The notes: generated by a model from the sequence alone, not told the origin. A DNA stretch of 64,000 nt from Xanthomonas hortorum (GCF_024339125.1 NZ_CP101417.1:310001-374000), one strand, 5' to 3'; positions 1-10,618 are shown, counted from the stretch's first letter. Program-made: numbers and translations.

Positions 1-849
1 CCAACCAACCGATCGTTGCCCGCCTCCCCTGAGAGGCTGTCGGCACCTTCACCACCGTCAAGCAGATCGTCCCCGCCTTGTCCGTTGATGGTGTCATCAC
101 CGCGTTCACCAGAAAGACTGTCGTTGTCTTGATAGCCGGTCAGCTGATCGTTCCCGGCCGTTGAAACCTGCACCAACGACTTGATCTGTGTGGCATCCCA
201 AACCGTTCCATCGGCAAAACGCACCTGAGTGAGTGCGTACGGCCCATTGGCATTGTTGTAGAAATGGCTACTTACCGTAATGCGAGCATCCGTGCCCTTG
301 ATCGCCAGTACCAAGTCATCGCTATAGCGCCAAATCGTCACATCTGATACCGCAACATCTGCAGCCAACTCCAACACGTCAGTAGAACCACTGTCATAGG
401 TGTAGTTACTGATCGTGTCCTGGCCAGAAGTGCGACCAAACAGGTAAATGTCGCTTCCTGCGTCTCCGCTCAAGTAGTCGTTGCCGGTTCCGCCATCCAG
501 GCGATCATTGCCACCGCCACCATAGAGCGTGTCATTGTTTGTCCCGCCATCCAGCTGATCATCGCCCTCGCCACCCGAGAGCATGTCGTTCTGAGTGCCA
601 CCGAACAGCAGGTCATTACCCGTGTCGCCTGACAGGCTATCACCACCCTCACCACCCTGAAGCAGGTCGTCTCCGGCTTGACCATAGATAGTGTCATCGC
701 CACGCCCACCTGAAAGGCTATCGTTGCCTTGGTAGCCGGTCAGCTGATCATTCCCGCCCGTCGAGGCCTGCACCAACAATTTGATCTGTGCAGCATCCCA
801 AACCGTTCCATCGGCAAAACGCACCTGATTGAGCGCATATGGGCCGTTA
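1..849 (-). pseudogene. RTX calcium-binding repeat protein, 3' part (continues beyond window)
   Basis: Read on the minus strand this stretch is an open frame of glycine- and aspartate-rich RTX nonapeptides of the type GGxGxD (for example GGEGDDQLDGG and GGGGNDRLDGG), which form calcium-binding beta-rolls in type I secreted proteins. Two longer blocks, each holding the motif QVRFADGTVWDA, flank the nonapeptides and belong to the haemolysin-related domain that usually separates RTX arrays. The blocks repeat with a 600-base period (121-249 against 721-849). The end of the gene, where the secretion signal would lie, is outside the window. The piece is cut off from its start by the IS at 850-2010 and by two further lesions upstream, so it is scored as part of a pseudogene. 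The frame reads on across the IS site if one TA is removed. Confidence 0.88.
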
Positions 850-2010
850 GGGATGGTCTGATCAACGGCATCGGAGGATGAGCCTAACCACATCGACCAG
901 GCTGACGGCGCTCAGATCCTCGATTTTTTTGCCGTTTCCGGCGCGTTTGCAGGGTGTTGCCCGGGTTACAGGCGCACGTTCCCCATCGTCGGCAGTAACT
1001 GCTTTCGCTTCATCCACAGGTTCGATAGCGCAAACAAGGTCAGCACCTGCGCGGTGTTCTTGGCCAGGCCGCGATAGCGGACCTTGGTGTAGCCGAACTG
1101 GCGCTTGATCACCCGGAATGGATGCTCCACCTTCGCGCGCACGCTGGCCTTGAAGTGTTCCCAACGTCTTTCCCGAGCACGCTCGCGTTTGTTGCCGAGG
1201 GCTTGCATCGTCGAGGGCCTGGCGGCGATGAAGAATGCAGCCTTGCAGGCCTGCAGTTCTTCGCGTTTGTCCGCACCGGTGTAGCCGCTATCGCCGAACA
1301 CGCTGTCTTCTTTGCCATGCAGCAACGTGTGCATCACCGTGACATCGGCGACGTTGGCGGCTGTGCAATGGACGTGGTGCACCAACCCGGAAAATTCATC
1401 CACGCCGATGTGCGCCTTCATCCCGAAATACCACTGATTGCCCTTCTTGGTCTGATGCATCTCAGGGTCGCGCGCGTTGTCGGCATTCTTGGTCGAACTG
1501 GGCGCCGCGATCAGCGTCGCATCGACGATCGTGCCCGACCGCAGGCTCTGGCCCTTGCGCGCCAGATGCGCGTTGACCGCTTCCAGCATCCGCGCGGCAA
1601 GGCCATGGGTCTCCAGCAGGCGCCGAAAGTTGAGAATCGTGGTCTCGTCCGGAACGTTGTCCAAGCCACCGAGCTGGGCAAACCGCCGCAAGGTCGGGAT
1701 CTCGTGCAGTGCTTCTTCCATCGCCGGATCGCTCAGCGCATACCACTGCTGCAGCAGATGAATCCGCAACATCGTCGCCAGTGCGTACGGCTGCCGACCT
1801 GGCCGGCCCGATACCGGATAGTGCGGCGCGATCAGACCGAGCAGTTGCTGCCACGGAACCACCTGCTCCATCTCGGCCAGAAAGATCTCCCGCCGGGTCT
1901 GCTTGCGCTTGCCCAGGCCCTCAGCGTCACCGAACGTCAGTTGCATGGATCACTCCTCAACATGAGGCGGGTAGTGTCGCGTATCTGTGGTGCGTTGTTC
2001 AGAGGTTCCC
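850..2010 (-). mobile_element. IS5-family insertion sequence, copy A (IS1478-like)
   Basis: The element is 1161 bp long and has imperfect terminal inverted repeats: one end reads GGGATGGTCTGATCAACG and the other, on the opposite strand, GGGAACCTCTGAACAACG. It is flanked by TA on both sides (848-849 and 2011-2012), the 2-bp duplication common in several IS5 subgroups. It carries one transposase gene on the minus strand. A nearly identical copy of the same length sits at 38245-39405 in the opposite orientation. I could see only about three base differences between the copies by eye, so both insertions are probably recent. The name IS1478-like is from memory of Xanthomonas elements and is not certain. 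It interrupts the RTX gene. Confidence 0.9.
966..1946 (-). CDS. IS5-family transposase (copy A)
   Basis: A 326-residue DDE transposase of the IS5/IS1182-like type. The N-terminal part (about residues 15-110) is the DUF772-type transposase domain with the sequence PGRQPYALATMLRIHLLQQW. The catalytic DDE core follows: the first Asp lies in GTIVDATLIAAPSS, the second near DSVFGDSGYTGADKR, and the Glu in the conserved stretch AKVEHPFRVIKRQFGYTKVRY near the C-terminus. All three catalytic positions are present and the frame is uninterrupted, so the enzyme is probably active. The start is the ATG about 65 bp inside the IS end. The protein is identical, as far as can be read, to that of the second copy at 38309-39289. 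Confidence 0.93.
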   Translation of the reverse strand: MQLTFGDAEGLGKRKQTRREIFLAEMEQVVPWQQLLGLIAPHYPVSGRPGRQPYALATMLRIHLLQQWYALSDPAMEEALHEIPTLRRFAQLGGLDNVPDETTILNFRRLLETHGLAARMLEAVNAHLARKGQSLRSGTIVDATLIAAPSSTKNADNARDPEMHQTKKGNQWYFGMKAHIGVDEFSGLVHHVHCTAANVADVTVMHTLLHGKEDSVFGDSGYTGADKREELQACKAAFFIAARPSTMQALGNKRERARERRWEHFKASVRAKVEHPFRVIKRQFGYTKVRYRGLAKNTAQVLTLFALSNLWMKRKQLLPTMGNVRL

Positions 2011-4062
2011 TAACGCCGTCCAAATAACTTTTTAGACGCGTCTCCATCACCAAGCCTGCATAAACCGACTCTTTTAAGCTGGCATAGGCAGCTCTGAGCG
2101 CTTCGACCTGCTCGGGCTGCAATAAAATACTCATAGAAAAAAACTTAGTTCCGTCCAACTTGGACAACTCGCTCCATGAATAGGAACTACCCCCGGTCGA
2201 CGCTTGATCATAACGATAGCTGATCAGACTGGAGCCATTGAATTTTTCCAAGATGGCAATCATTGGACCAAGCTCTGCATGCTGCTGCTTGATCCAAGCA
2301 TCTATAGCTTCGGCGCTTTGGGCCGCGACATCGGATGGGAGAACGCCACGATAATGAAGCTCGCGCGCTCCCCCGACAGATTCAAGCATCTCTTCACTGC
2401 TTTGCATTGTGGAGGTCGCCGCCCATTGGGCAAGAATCGTGTCGAGCAAAGCCCTCATCGAATCACGAGATGTTCCGGGAGATATCAATTGTACAGAAGC
2501 GAGTAATTCTGAAGACAGGCTCGCAGCCTCTTTCAAATCCCGCACTGCTCCGCTGCCCTTTAGACTTGGCAATACATCCGCCTCATCCGTTACTTCAATG
2601 GGACTTAATGACCCACTAAAATCACGGAAAAAATTGTTCATAGCCAACTGCAGATCGCCGGCCAAGCCCTTACTCCCATCAACCCGGGTATAAGATCCAC
2701 GATTGTCAACAACGTTACCGTTACCGAGATCGAGATCATCTGCAGTGGAAGGGGTAAGCTCAATTGATGCGACCCCAACACTCTCCAGAGTGGATAGCTC
2801 TACCGCCTGAGAAATACCGTCTTGATTGAGATCGCGCCAGATTCTTACTTACGAAAAACTCGAATCAAATCTGTTAAATACCCCATCTCCATTGGAGTCG
2901 AGGCCACGCAACGCTTCAAATCCTGACGTTGCTTTTTGTCCATTAGCGAGCACAGTATCTGCCCCGAACAACTCACCACCATTATCTATGACGCCATTTC
3001 CATTTCTATCTAAAACCAAAAGCCCGTCGTGCGAAGATACCCAGCCGGTACCAGTTTTCACTCCATCGCCATCATGATCAAAAAGTACGCCATGACTTGC
3101 TGCAAGGGTCTCGATCCCATCCCCATCCAAATCAAGTGTCAGCGGATCTCTTCGCGGGATAAATTTCGCCGCATCATTAAATTTGTCATTGACATTACCT
3201 GGAATGCCTTCTGGATTAGGATGTAGCAAATCATAAAGCTCAGAACCCAGCCAACCACCAAATTCACCGAGACCTTGAATGAATGCACCGAGGCCATTAT
3301 CCATAGCCTTTCCATCAAATAATCTAAACCAATCCACTTTGTAATACCGCTATCATAGAGTACGTTACCGATTACGCCACCTACGAAGCCGGCAGCAACA
3401 ACCGCGGCTCCTGCTGCAACTCCAGCAGTAACGGCTCCGTAACCCGCGGCCGTTAAGGATGCAGCTATTGCAGGTGCTAGATAAGCCTCAGCTAAAGCAG
3501 CCACCCCTAGACCTGCAGCTATGTTGGCACCACCTTTTCCGACCCCTTGCAATCCATCGCTTACGCCATTCATTGCCAACCCATACAAACTAGCGGCAGC
3601 ACCCACTGCACCACCTATCGCCTTTAGCGACTTTGCAGTAGCCCCGCTTTCCAACGCGTTTCCAATATATGTATTTGCCTGACCTAGAAAAGCATCTGCA
3701 CGACGGAGATTATTAATTATCATAGCCTCCTGAGTTGTTGAGGCTCCACCTGTCTGCGAAACGGCATCAGCCATACTATTTGCTAATCGACGCATAAAGG
3801 CAGCTGACTCGGCATTCTGGGCAGCCATTTGAGACCAGCGTGCCTTTTCAGCTAAAGCGGCCTGCTCGGTTGGGAGCAGCGATGCCTGGACAAGTGAAGC
3901 AGCCCCGTCGACATATGAGTCTTGAATTTGTTTTTTTATATAATTATTTAGCTCCTCAGCGTTCATATCTTGTGGCGGCTTAGGATCTTTAGCAGGCAAC
4001 CTTTCTGACTCCAAAATAATTGCACTATATATTCCATCTCTCACGGGAGTAGTCGAAGTCAT
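2011..4062 (-). pseudogene. RTX toxin-like protein, 5' part, frameshifted and with a premature stop
   Basis: The start is the ATG at 4062, which overlaps the stop of the upstream membrane-protein gene as ATGA. The first 240 or so residues include an alanine- and glycine-rich hydrophobic stretch (about 170-240) like the pore-forming segments of RTX proteins. Near 3320-3350 the frame changes. The next frame holds EF-hand-like loops (LTLDLDGDGIETL, LFDHDGDGVKTG, LDRNGNGVIDNGGELFG) typical of FrpC/haemolysin-type RTX proteins. It runs into a TAA at 2849-2851 where the same frame continues as VRIWRDLNQDG, a motif normally contiguous with the preceding part. Past that codon the frame stays open to YLDGV at the IS. 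The gene therefore carries a frameshift, a nonsense codon and an insertion. Its base composition is clearly more AT-rich than the neighbours. Confidence 0.85.
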
Positions 4063-4652
4063 TTCATCTTCCTTAATTTTGAGTAGGCCATGCCCCAGAC
4101 AAAAGCGCACAAGCTAGAGGCGTAGATAAGACAGAAAATTGCAATTCGCGAAATTACAAAAATTATAGGATTTTCAGATATACACATTCCTCCGTTACAG
4201 AAAATTGCCATATCTACAGGCCCTCCAATAACCACGGCCAATGAGATGACTGAGGTAATCAAGGGGGCCAATAGGCCAGAAAACCTATAAGGCATTCCTT
4301 CTTTATGTAGAGACACCATAATGGTGTCTTTAAATATAGCCAACTTAACGAGCGATATTCGAGAAACGGCAATATACAAAGGAACATACGAGATCAGCAG
4401 AGCTAGAAGCCCGGAAAGAGTCAGTACAAAGGCACTTTCTGGAAAGCTAGTTTCCAGAGCCCGCAACCAGATAAAGTTAGTTGAGCCAGCCATACTGGAT
4501 GCAATGAAGTTGCTATAAAAACCCGATATTGAGAAACCCACCATTGGTAGAAAACAGTTGACTAGCGCCCCAAGTGATATCAACCGAGCAGAGCTTATTT
4601 TTTCAGAGCCTCCATGGCCACCACGCCTATTTTTATCTAACTTAATATTCAT
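4059..4652 (-). CDS. small membrane protein translationally coupled to the RTX gene
   Basis: A 197-residue protein with four likely membrane spans (roughly residues 25-50, 70-95, 125-150 and 162-190) and a positively charged, glycine-rich N-terminus. I do not recognise the family. It is not an HlyC-type acyltransferase, which would be soluble. Its stop overlaps the RTX start as ATGA, so the two were made together. A role as a partner of the toxin, for instance in protection of the producer membrane, is possible from position only. Like the RTX gene it is AT-rich compared with the chromosome, which suggests both came in together. The frame itself is intact. Confidence 0.7.
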   Translation of the reverse strand: MNIKLDKNRRGGHGGSEKISSARLISLGALVNCFLPMVGFSISGFYSNFIASSMAGSTNFIWLRALETSFPESAFVLTLSGLLALLISYVPLYIAVSRISLVKLAIFKDTIMVSLHKEGMPYRFSGLLAPLITSVISLAVVIGGPVDMAIFCNGGMCISENPIIFVISRIAIFCLIYASSLCAFVWGMAYSKLRKMK

Positions 4653-4815
4653 AATACCTCCCGAAATTATTCACCCATGCATTTCACAGAAAAAAGCACC
4701 TCACAATAACTCAGTCCAAAATCATCTGCGCAACCGGATGAGATTTATTTAAACCAATGATTATGCAGGCAGCTACCCCAATCCAAGCATTAGAATTACT
4801 TGCAATAGATATTTT

Positions 4816-6237
4816 TCAGCGCTCCCTCAAAGACTCCGATCCGTGCTGATGCAAAGGACTCAACAAATAATCAATCACTCGCCGCTTGCCCGTTTTAACC
4901 TCAGCACTCAAGCTCATCCCGGCACTCATCCGCACCTTGACCCCATCGATTTGCAGCGTGCTGCCGTTCAATTTGATGCGTGCGGGAAATACCAGGCCCA
5001 GCTTTTCGTCTTGCGCTGCGTCGTGGGACACGCTGGCGACCGTGCCGGTCAGGTAGCCGTAGCGGGTGTAGGGGAAGCTGTCGACCTTGACGGTGACCGG
5101 TTGGCCAGCCCGCATGAAGCCGATGTCCTTGTTCAAGACGGTGACTTCTACCTCCAGTGCTTCTTCGGCTGGCACTACGACGAGTAACGGCTGTGCGGGC
5201 GTGACCACACCGCCTACTGTGTGGACGGCGAGCTGCTGGATCGTGCCGTCGACGGGTGCGTGCAGGGCCATGAGTTTGTCTCGCTGCCCGGTTTTGGCGA
5301 CGTCCTGGGTCAGTTGGCCAGCTTGCTCACTTGCCTGGCGCAAGGCATCCAGTGCTTGCTGGCGTGTGTCGGTGACAAGCACGCGCAACTCTTCCTGCGC
5401 CGCGCTGATCGCCGAGCGGATTTCCTGCAGGCGGTTGCGCTGGGTGGCGAGCTGGCTTTCTGCGGCAATGCGTTCCTGTTCGCGCAGCAGATAGTCGTGG
5501 CGGCCGACATACTTGCCTTCGACCAAGCGGCCGTAATCTTCCGCGCGCACTTTCGAAATGCGTGCGGATTCGGCCAGCGGTTCGATCGCGTCCTGGGTGG
5601 TCTGCAGTTCGGCCTGGCGTTGGGCGATGCTGGCTTGCAGGTTGTGTCGGCGCGCCTGGAATGCATCGAACTGGCTGCTGACTAATTGCTGCTCGTTGGC
5701 GACTCGCTCTGCCGGCAGATCGGAGGCAGGATCCAGCCGTGGCGGCTGCCCGGTCGCAATGGCGGTTGCCAACGCTGCCTGGCGAAGTGCACCGAGACGT
5801 GCGTTGACCAAGGCGTCGCCGGCCTGCGCAAACTCGGCGCCGGTGGCGGTGGCATCGAGTTCGACCAATAGCTGGCCTTTCTTCACCGCCTGGCCATCGC
5901 GCACCAGGATCCTGCGCACCACTGCGGTTTCTGCCGTCTGCACCACCTTGGTCCGTGAGTCGACCACGGTCTTGCCCGGCGCCACGGCGACGATGTCGAG
6001 CTTGCCCAGGCAGGCCCATAACAGCGCGACACAGAAGAAGCCGATGATGATGCGCATCGTCCAGCGCGCGGTTGGCGAGACCGGTGTTTCGGTCAGTTCA
6101 AGGTGCGCCGGCAAAAAGGCGCGCTCGTCCGCGCTGCGCTCGGGCGGGTCGAGCTGGCGTCGCACCGCCCAGGCCGATTTGAAGATCTTGAAATAGCGGA
6201 GAAAGAAATCGCGCCATCCCTGGAGCAGGTGCTTCAT
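4816..6237 (-). CDS. type I secretion membrane-fusion protein, HlyD family
   Basis: A 473-residue periplasmic adaptor for a type I secretion system. It has a cytoplasmic N-terminus of about 60 residues, one membrane span (about 61-80), a biotinyl-lipoyl-like strand pair ([20 protein letters not shown] and [18 protein letters not shown]), a long alpha-helical coiled-coil region (about 150-330), the second lipoyl half ([20 protein letters not shown]) and the C-terminal beta-barrel motif near [14 protein letters not shown] that marks HlyD/PrtE proteins. The start ATG overlaps the stop of the upstream ABC transporter gene by four bases. It would link the inner-membrane transporter to an outer-membrane TolC-type channel, which is not in the window. 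The frame is intact even though the adjacent RTX cargo is broken. Confidence 0.95.
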   Translation of the reverse strand: MKHLLQGWRDFFLRYFKIFKSAWAVRRQLDPPERSADERAFLPAHLELTETPVSPTARWTMRIIIGFFCVALLWACLGKLDIVAVAPGKTVVDSRTKVVQTAETAVVRRILVRDGQAVKKGQLLVELDATATGAEFAQAGDALVNARLGALRQAALATAIATGQPPRLDPASDLPAERVANEQQLVSSQFDAFQARRHNLQASIAQRQAELQTTQDAIEPLAESARISKVRAEDYGRLVEGKYVGRHDYLLREQERIAAESQLATQRNRLQEIRSAISAAQEELRVLVTDTRQQALDALRQASEQAGQLTQDVAKTGQRDKLMALHAPVDGTIQQLAVHTVGGVVTPAQPLLVVVPAEEALEVEVTVLNKDIGFMRAGQPVTVKVDSFPYTRYGYLTGTVASVSHDAAQDEKLGLVFPARIKLNGSTLQIDGVKVRMSAGMSLSAEVKTGKRRVIDYLLSPLHQHGSESLRER

Positions 6238-8399
6238 GGTGTCCCCTGTTGCAGTCTATATAGATGCGCGTACTGGCCTTCCGGCCGGTCGACCAGCTCG
6301 GCATGCGAACCGCTCTCGATGATGCGTCCCTTCTCCACCACGACGATGCGATTTGCCTGCCGCACGGTGGAAAGGCGGTGCGCGATGATCAGCACGGTGC
6401 GCCCCTTGCAGATGGCGCGCATATTGCTCATCACTGCGTGTTCCGATTCGTAGTCCAGGGCGCTGGTCGCCTCGTCGAGAATCAAAATGCGCGGATCGCC
6501 GATCAGTGCGCGCGCGATCGCAATGCGCTGGCGCTGCCCGCCAGACAAACCGGTGCCATGCTCGCCAACCTTGGTGTCGTAGCCTTCGGGCAATTCCAGA
6601 ATGAATTCGTGGGCGCCTGCCAGCTTGGCGGCATGGATCACCCGCTCCAGCGGCATGCCGGGATCGGTCAATGCGATGTTCTCGCGCACGCTGCGGTTGA
6701 ACAGGAAGTTCTCCTGCAGCACCACACCCAGCTGACGGCGCAACCAGGCAGGATCGGCCAGTGCCAGATCCTGGCCATCGATCAGCACCCGCCCACGCTC
6801 AGGCGTGTAAAGCCGCTGCACCAGCTTGGTCAGCGTGCTCTTGCCGGATCCGGAACGGCCGACGATGCCGATGATTTCGCCTGGGCGAATGTCCAGCTCG
6901 ATCCCGTTGAGCACCTCGGGTGCATCCGGCCGGTAGCGGAACGTGACACGCTCGAACGTCACCTGCCCGCGAATCGGCGGCAGTGCCAGGCGACTGCCCG
7001 GCACCTCGGTGCGAGTATTGAGAATGTCACCCAAGCGCTCGACCGAAATACCGACCTGCTGGAAGTCCTGCCACAACTGAGCCAACCGAATGATCGGCGC
7101 GGTGACCTGGCCGGACAACATGTTGAAGGCGATCAACTGACCGATCGACAGCTTGCCTTCCATCACCAACTTGGCGCCCCAGAACAGCACTGCGACAGCG
7201 GTGAGCTTCTGCACCAACTGCACGCCCTGCTGGCCCAGCGTTGCAATGCGGGTGACGTTGAAACCGGCACTGACATAGCCGGCCAGCTGGTTGTCCCAGG
7301 TGCGGGTCACACGCGGATCCACCGCCATCGCCTTGACCGTGCCGATGCCGCTGACCGTCTCCACCAGGAAGGATTGGTTGTCTGCGCCACGCGCGAACTT
7401 GTCGTTCAAACGCTGGCGCAGCACCGGGGTGATCAGTCCCGAGATCGTGGCGTACAGCGGCAACGACAGCACCACGATCAAGGTCAGCCAACCGCTATAC
7501 CAGAACATCACCGACAGAAAGACCACCGTAAAGAACAGGTCCAGCACCGAAGTCAGCGCCTGTCCAGTCAGGAAGTTGCGGATGTTCTCCAGCTCACGCA
7601 CGCGCGCGATGGTGTCGCCGACCCGCCGCGATTCAAAATACGCCAACGGCAGCGACAACACATGCCGGAACAGGCGCGCACCCAGCTCCACGTCGATCTT
7701 GCTGGTGGTGTGGGCGAAGACGTAGGTGCGCAGTCCCGATAGCAGCACATCGAACACCGCCATCGAGACCAGCCCGATTGCGATGACGTCCAAAGTGGTC
7801 AGGCCGTTATGCACCAGCACCTTGTCCATCACCACTTGATAGAACAGTGGCGTGATCAGCGCGAACAGCTGGATGAAGAACGAGACGATAAAAACCTCGA
7901 TCATCAACTTGCGGTACTTGACCACTGCCGGAATGAACCAGCTGAAGTCGAACTTGGCCAGGTCGCCGAGTACCGAAGCCCGGGACGCGACCTGCAACAA
8001 CCGCCCCCGGTACCGCACTTCGAATTCGGCGGGCGAGATGGAGCGCGGCCGCTTTTCAACCAGATCGTGGATCAGGATCTGGTCCGCGCCGACCTTGGCG
8101 ACGATAAAGGCGTCGCCATCCGGTACCAGGGCCAGGGCCGGTAACGCGGCCATGCCGATCCGTGCGGCCGGCTGGGCAACGACTTTGGCTTTCAGCCCCA
8201 ACTGCTTGGCGGCCAGCAGCAACGTGGTTTCGTCGAACGGCTCCCCGCCTCGGCCAAACCCATGCGCCAGTTGCACCGCGTCGGCGGCAACCCCATGAAA
8301 TTGCGCTAGCAGGACCAGCCCCTGTAGTCCCAGATCCGGTCGGTCTTGCACCGACGAGCCGCCCTCGAGCAACGAGAGCGACGCACTTCCCCCTGACAT
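6234..8399 (-). CDS. type I secretion ABC transporter, HlyB family
   Basis: A 721-residue exporter with three parts. The N-terminal 130 residues are a C39-peptidase-like domain without the catalytic cysteine, as in HlyB, where it binds RTX substrate instead of cutting it. Next comes a six-span membrane domain (about 155-420). The nucleotide-binding domain shows the Walker A motif GRSGSGKST, the signature [15 protein letters not shown] and the Walker B motif [13 protein letters not shown] chose the ATG at 8399 because AAGGAA lies seven bases upstream; a TTG start 12 codons earlier is possible. It is first in the operon before the HlyD gene. RTX proteins are the expected cargo, but the local cargo gene is dead, so it may serve another substrate or be on the way to loss. 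Confidence 0.95.
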   Translation of the reverse strand: MSGGSASLSLLEGGSSVQDRPDLGLQGLVLLAQFHGVAADAVQLAHGFGRGGEPFDETTLLLAAKQLGLKAKVVAQPAARIGMAALPALALVPDGDAFIVAKVGADQILIHDLVEKRPRSISPAEFEVRYRGRLLQVASRASVLGDLAKFDFSWFIPAVVKYRKLMIEVFIVSFFIQLFALITPLFYQVVMDKVLVHNGLTTLDVIAIGLVSMAVFDVLLSGLRTYVFAHTTSKIDVELGARLFRHVLSLPLAYFESRRVGDTIARVRELENIRNFLTGQALTSVLDLFFTVVFLSVMFWYSGWLTLIVVLSLPLYATISGLITPVLRQRLNDKFARGADNQSFLVETVSGIGTVKAMAVDPRVTRTWDNQLAGYVSAGFNVTRIATLGQQGVQLVQKLTAVAVLFWGAKLVMEGKLSIGQLIAFNMLSGQVTAPIIRLAQLWQDFQQVGISVERLGDILNTRTEVPGSRLALPPIRGQVTFERVTFRYRPDAPEVLNGIELDIRPGEIIGIVGRSGSGKSTLTKLVQRLYTPERGRVLIDGQDLALADPAWLRRQLGVVLQENFLFNRSVRENIALTDPGMPLERVIHAAKLAGAHEFILELPEGYDTKVGEHGTGLSGGQRQRIAIARALIGDPRILILDEATSALDYESEHAVMSNMRAICKGRTVLIIAHRLSTVRQANRIVVVEKGRIIESGSHAELVDRPEGQYAHLYRLQQGTP

Positions 8400-8691
8400 A
8401 CGCGTTCCTTGCTGTAGAGCCCAAGCCGGGCTCAAGTGATGGAATAGAATCTGGAGATGTTAAGAAGCTGTCAATCAGTCGACCCCTCGACTTCGATCAA
8501 TCTTCTCAATCAAGCGTCTCCCAAGCTGAGACGCCGCCACTTGATCGTGCAAATGGGGTGACTAGGACCCAGCCCCTCCAACCAGCCGCTAACGCCTAGC
8601 CGCCCCCTTGACATCGTTGCCGATGCAAGCATGCCCGCCTGTCATATTTCCGCTACCATGCCAAGCCTCACGCCTACAACCGGCCTGCCGT

Positions 8692-9963
8692 ATGTCCACA
8701 GCCCAGCAAAAGCCGCTCGTCATTCGCGAGCGTCTGTCCGAAGTCCGCTACGAGATCCGGGGCGAGCTGGCGCGGCGAGCGCGGGAGCTGGAGGCGCAGG
8801 GTCGCAAGCTGATCAAGCTCAATATCGGTAACCCGGGTGCGTTCGGGTTCCGTGCGCCGGAGCATCTGCAGCGCGCGATCGCCGACGACATGGGCCGCAC
8901 CGATCCGTATACCCATCAGCAAGGCTTGCCGGAAGCGCGCGAGGCGATCGCGTCGGCATATTCGCGGCGCCAGCATCCGGATGCGCATCCGGACCGCATC
9001 TTCATCGGCAACGGCGTCAGCGAGTTGATCGACCTGTCGCTGCGTGCGCTGCTCAATCCCGGCGACGAAGTGCTGGTGCCCTCGCCCGACTATCCGCTGT
9101 GGTCGGCCGCCACCATCCTCAACGACGGCCGCCCGGTGTATTACCGCTGCGCGCCGGAGAACGGCTTCCAGCCGGATCCGGTGGAAATCGAGACGTTGGT
9201 GTCTTCGCGCACCCGCGCCATCGTGCTGATCAATCCGAACAACCCCAGCGGCGCTAGTTATTCGCGCGAGTTGCTGGAGCGCATCGTGGCCATTGCCACA
9301 AAGCACAATCTGTTACTGATGGTCGATGAAATCTACGACCAGGTGCTGTACGACGACGCTGCATTCGTACCAGTCGCGCCGCTGGCCGGCGCGCATCCGT
9401 GCATCACCTTCGGCGGGCTGAGCAAGGTGCACCGCGCCTGCGGCTGGCGCGTGGGTTGGGGGCTACTGTCGGGCGAGCAATCGCGCGTCAACGATCTGCG
9501 CAATGCGATGGACCTGCTCGGCGCCTTGCGCCTTTGCGCTAACGTGCCGGGCCAGTACGCCATCGATGCGGCAGTGAACGGTCCGGACACCATCTCGGCG
9601 CTGTGCGCGCCCGGTGGGCGTTTGTACGAAACCCGCCGTGCGGTGATCGAGGCCTGCGCAGCCAGTGAGCACTTGTCGCTGGTGGCGCCGGCCGGTGCGC
9701 TGTACGCGTTCCCGGCGGTGGTCGGTCCGGCGGCGCGTAATTTCGATGACCACGAATTCGCGCTCGAGCTGATGAACGAGGAAGGCGTGCTGGTGGTGCC
9801 GGGTTCCAGCTTCAACGTGCCCTACCGCCACCACTTCCGCGTGACCCTGATGCCGGAAGCGACGGTGATGCGCGATGTGTTCGCACGTATCGACCGCGCA
9901 CTGGCACGACGGGCCGAAGCAGTGACCAAAGTGGTGCCGCTCAAGTCGCGCAGCGTGGCCTGA
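8692..9963 (+). CDS. alaA: PLP-dependent aminotransferase, AlaA type
   Basis: A 423-residue class I/II aminotransferase. Motifs match AlaA, the glutamate-pyruvate aminotransferase: the substrate-loop NIGNPGAFGF near the N-terminus, IFIGNGVSELIDLSLRALL, VPSPDYPLW, INPNNPSGA, DEIYDQVLYDD with the PLP-binding Asp and Tyr, and the Schiff-base lysine in FGGLSKVHRACGWRVGW. The start at 8692 (MSTAQQ) fits the family. The frame is open 28 codons further upstream but that extension is not conserved-looking. The stop overlaps the next gene (TGATG), so the two are probably co-translated. It would interconvert alanine and pyruvate in the cytoplasm; exact amino-acid preference is inferred from similarity only. 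Confidence 0.9.
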   Translation: MSTAQQKPLVIRERLSEVRYEIRGELARRARELEAQGRKLIKLNIGNPGAFGFRAPEHLQRAIADDMGRTDPYTHQQGLPEAREAIASAYSRRQHPDAHPDRIFIGNGVSELIDLSLRALLNPGDEVLVPSPDYPLWSAATILNDGRPVYYRCAPENGFQPDPVEIETLVSSRTRAIVLINPNNPSGASYSRELLERIVAIATKHNLLLMVDEIYDQVLYDDAAFVPVAPLAGAHPCITFGGLSKVHRACGWRVGWGLLSGEQSRVNDLRNAMDLLGALRLCANVPGQYAIDAAVNGPDTISALCAPGGRLYETRRAVIEACAASEHLSLVAPAGALYAFPAVVGPAARNFDDHEFALELMNEEGVLVVPGSSFNVPYRHHFRVTLMPEATVMRDVFARIDRALARRAEAVTKVVPLKSRSVA

Positions 9964-10586
9964 TGGCGGCGCCTGGTACGCCGTTGCGCTATCTGGCGCT
10001 CGGCGATTCCTACACCATCGGCGAAGGCGTTGCGGCTGCGCAGCGCTGGCCGGTGCAATTGGTCGAGGGTTTGCGTGCCTACGGTTGGAACGTAGCGCCG
10101 CCGCAGATCATCGCCACCACCGGCTGGACCACCGACGAGCTGCAGGCCGGCATCGATACAGCCGCACCGCAGGGGCCATTCGAGCTGGTGAGCCTGCTGA
10201 TCGGCGTCAACAATCAATACCGCGGACGGTCGCTGGACGAGTACCGCAGCCAGTTCGATGCGCTGTTGCAGCGTGCGATCGGGTTCGCGGGCGGTCGTGC
10301 AGCGCACGTGTTCGTGCTGTCGATTCCCGATTGGGGGCTCACCCCGTTCGCGCATGCCCAGGGCGCCGATGCGGCGCTGATTGCCGCGCAGATCGATGCC
10401 TTCAACAGCGTCGCCTCCGATCTCTGCGCCAAACGTGCCGTGCGCTTTGTCGACATTACCGCCACCAGCCGCGATGGCGGCGATGCGGCAGACATGCTGG
10501 TCGACGATGGCCTGCATCCCTCTGGCGCGATGTATGCGCGCTGGACCGCATTGGCACTGCCTGCGGCGCGCGATGCCCTAAGCTAG
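9963..10586 (+). CDS. SGNH/GDSL-family hydrolase
   Basis: A 207-residue esterase-fold protein. The SGNH blocks are visible: block I with the nucleophile in ALGDSYTIGEGV, block III with the oxyanion Asn in IGVNNQYRG, and block V with the Asp-His pair in VDDGLHPSGAMY. There is no clear signal peptide, so it is probably cytoplasmic. Its ATG overlaps the stop of the aminotransferase gene, and the methyltransferase gene follows after about 30 bases, so the three form a likely operon. The substrate is not known; short-chain acyl esters are usual for the family. Confidence 0.88.
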   Translation: MAAPGTPLRYLALGDSYTIGEGVAAAQRWPVQLVEGLRAYGWNVAPPQIIATTGWTTDELQAGIDTAAPQGPFELVSLLIGVNNQYRGRSLDEYRSQFDALLQRAIGFAGGRAAHVFVLSIPDWGLTPFAHAQGADAALIAAQIDAFNSVASDLCAKRAVRFVDITATSRDGGDAADMLVDDGLHPSGAMYARWTALALPAARDALS

Positions 10587-10618
10587 CCGCGCAACACGCT
10601 CACTGCCAAGGAACGACA

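Noticed and set aside
8608..8650. TTGACA at 8608 as the -35 box of the alaA promoter
   Set aside because: No fitting -10 hexamer is found at 16-18 bases; ATGCCC is at that place.
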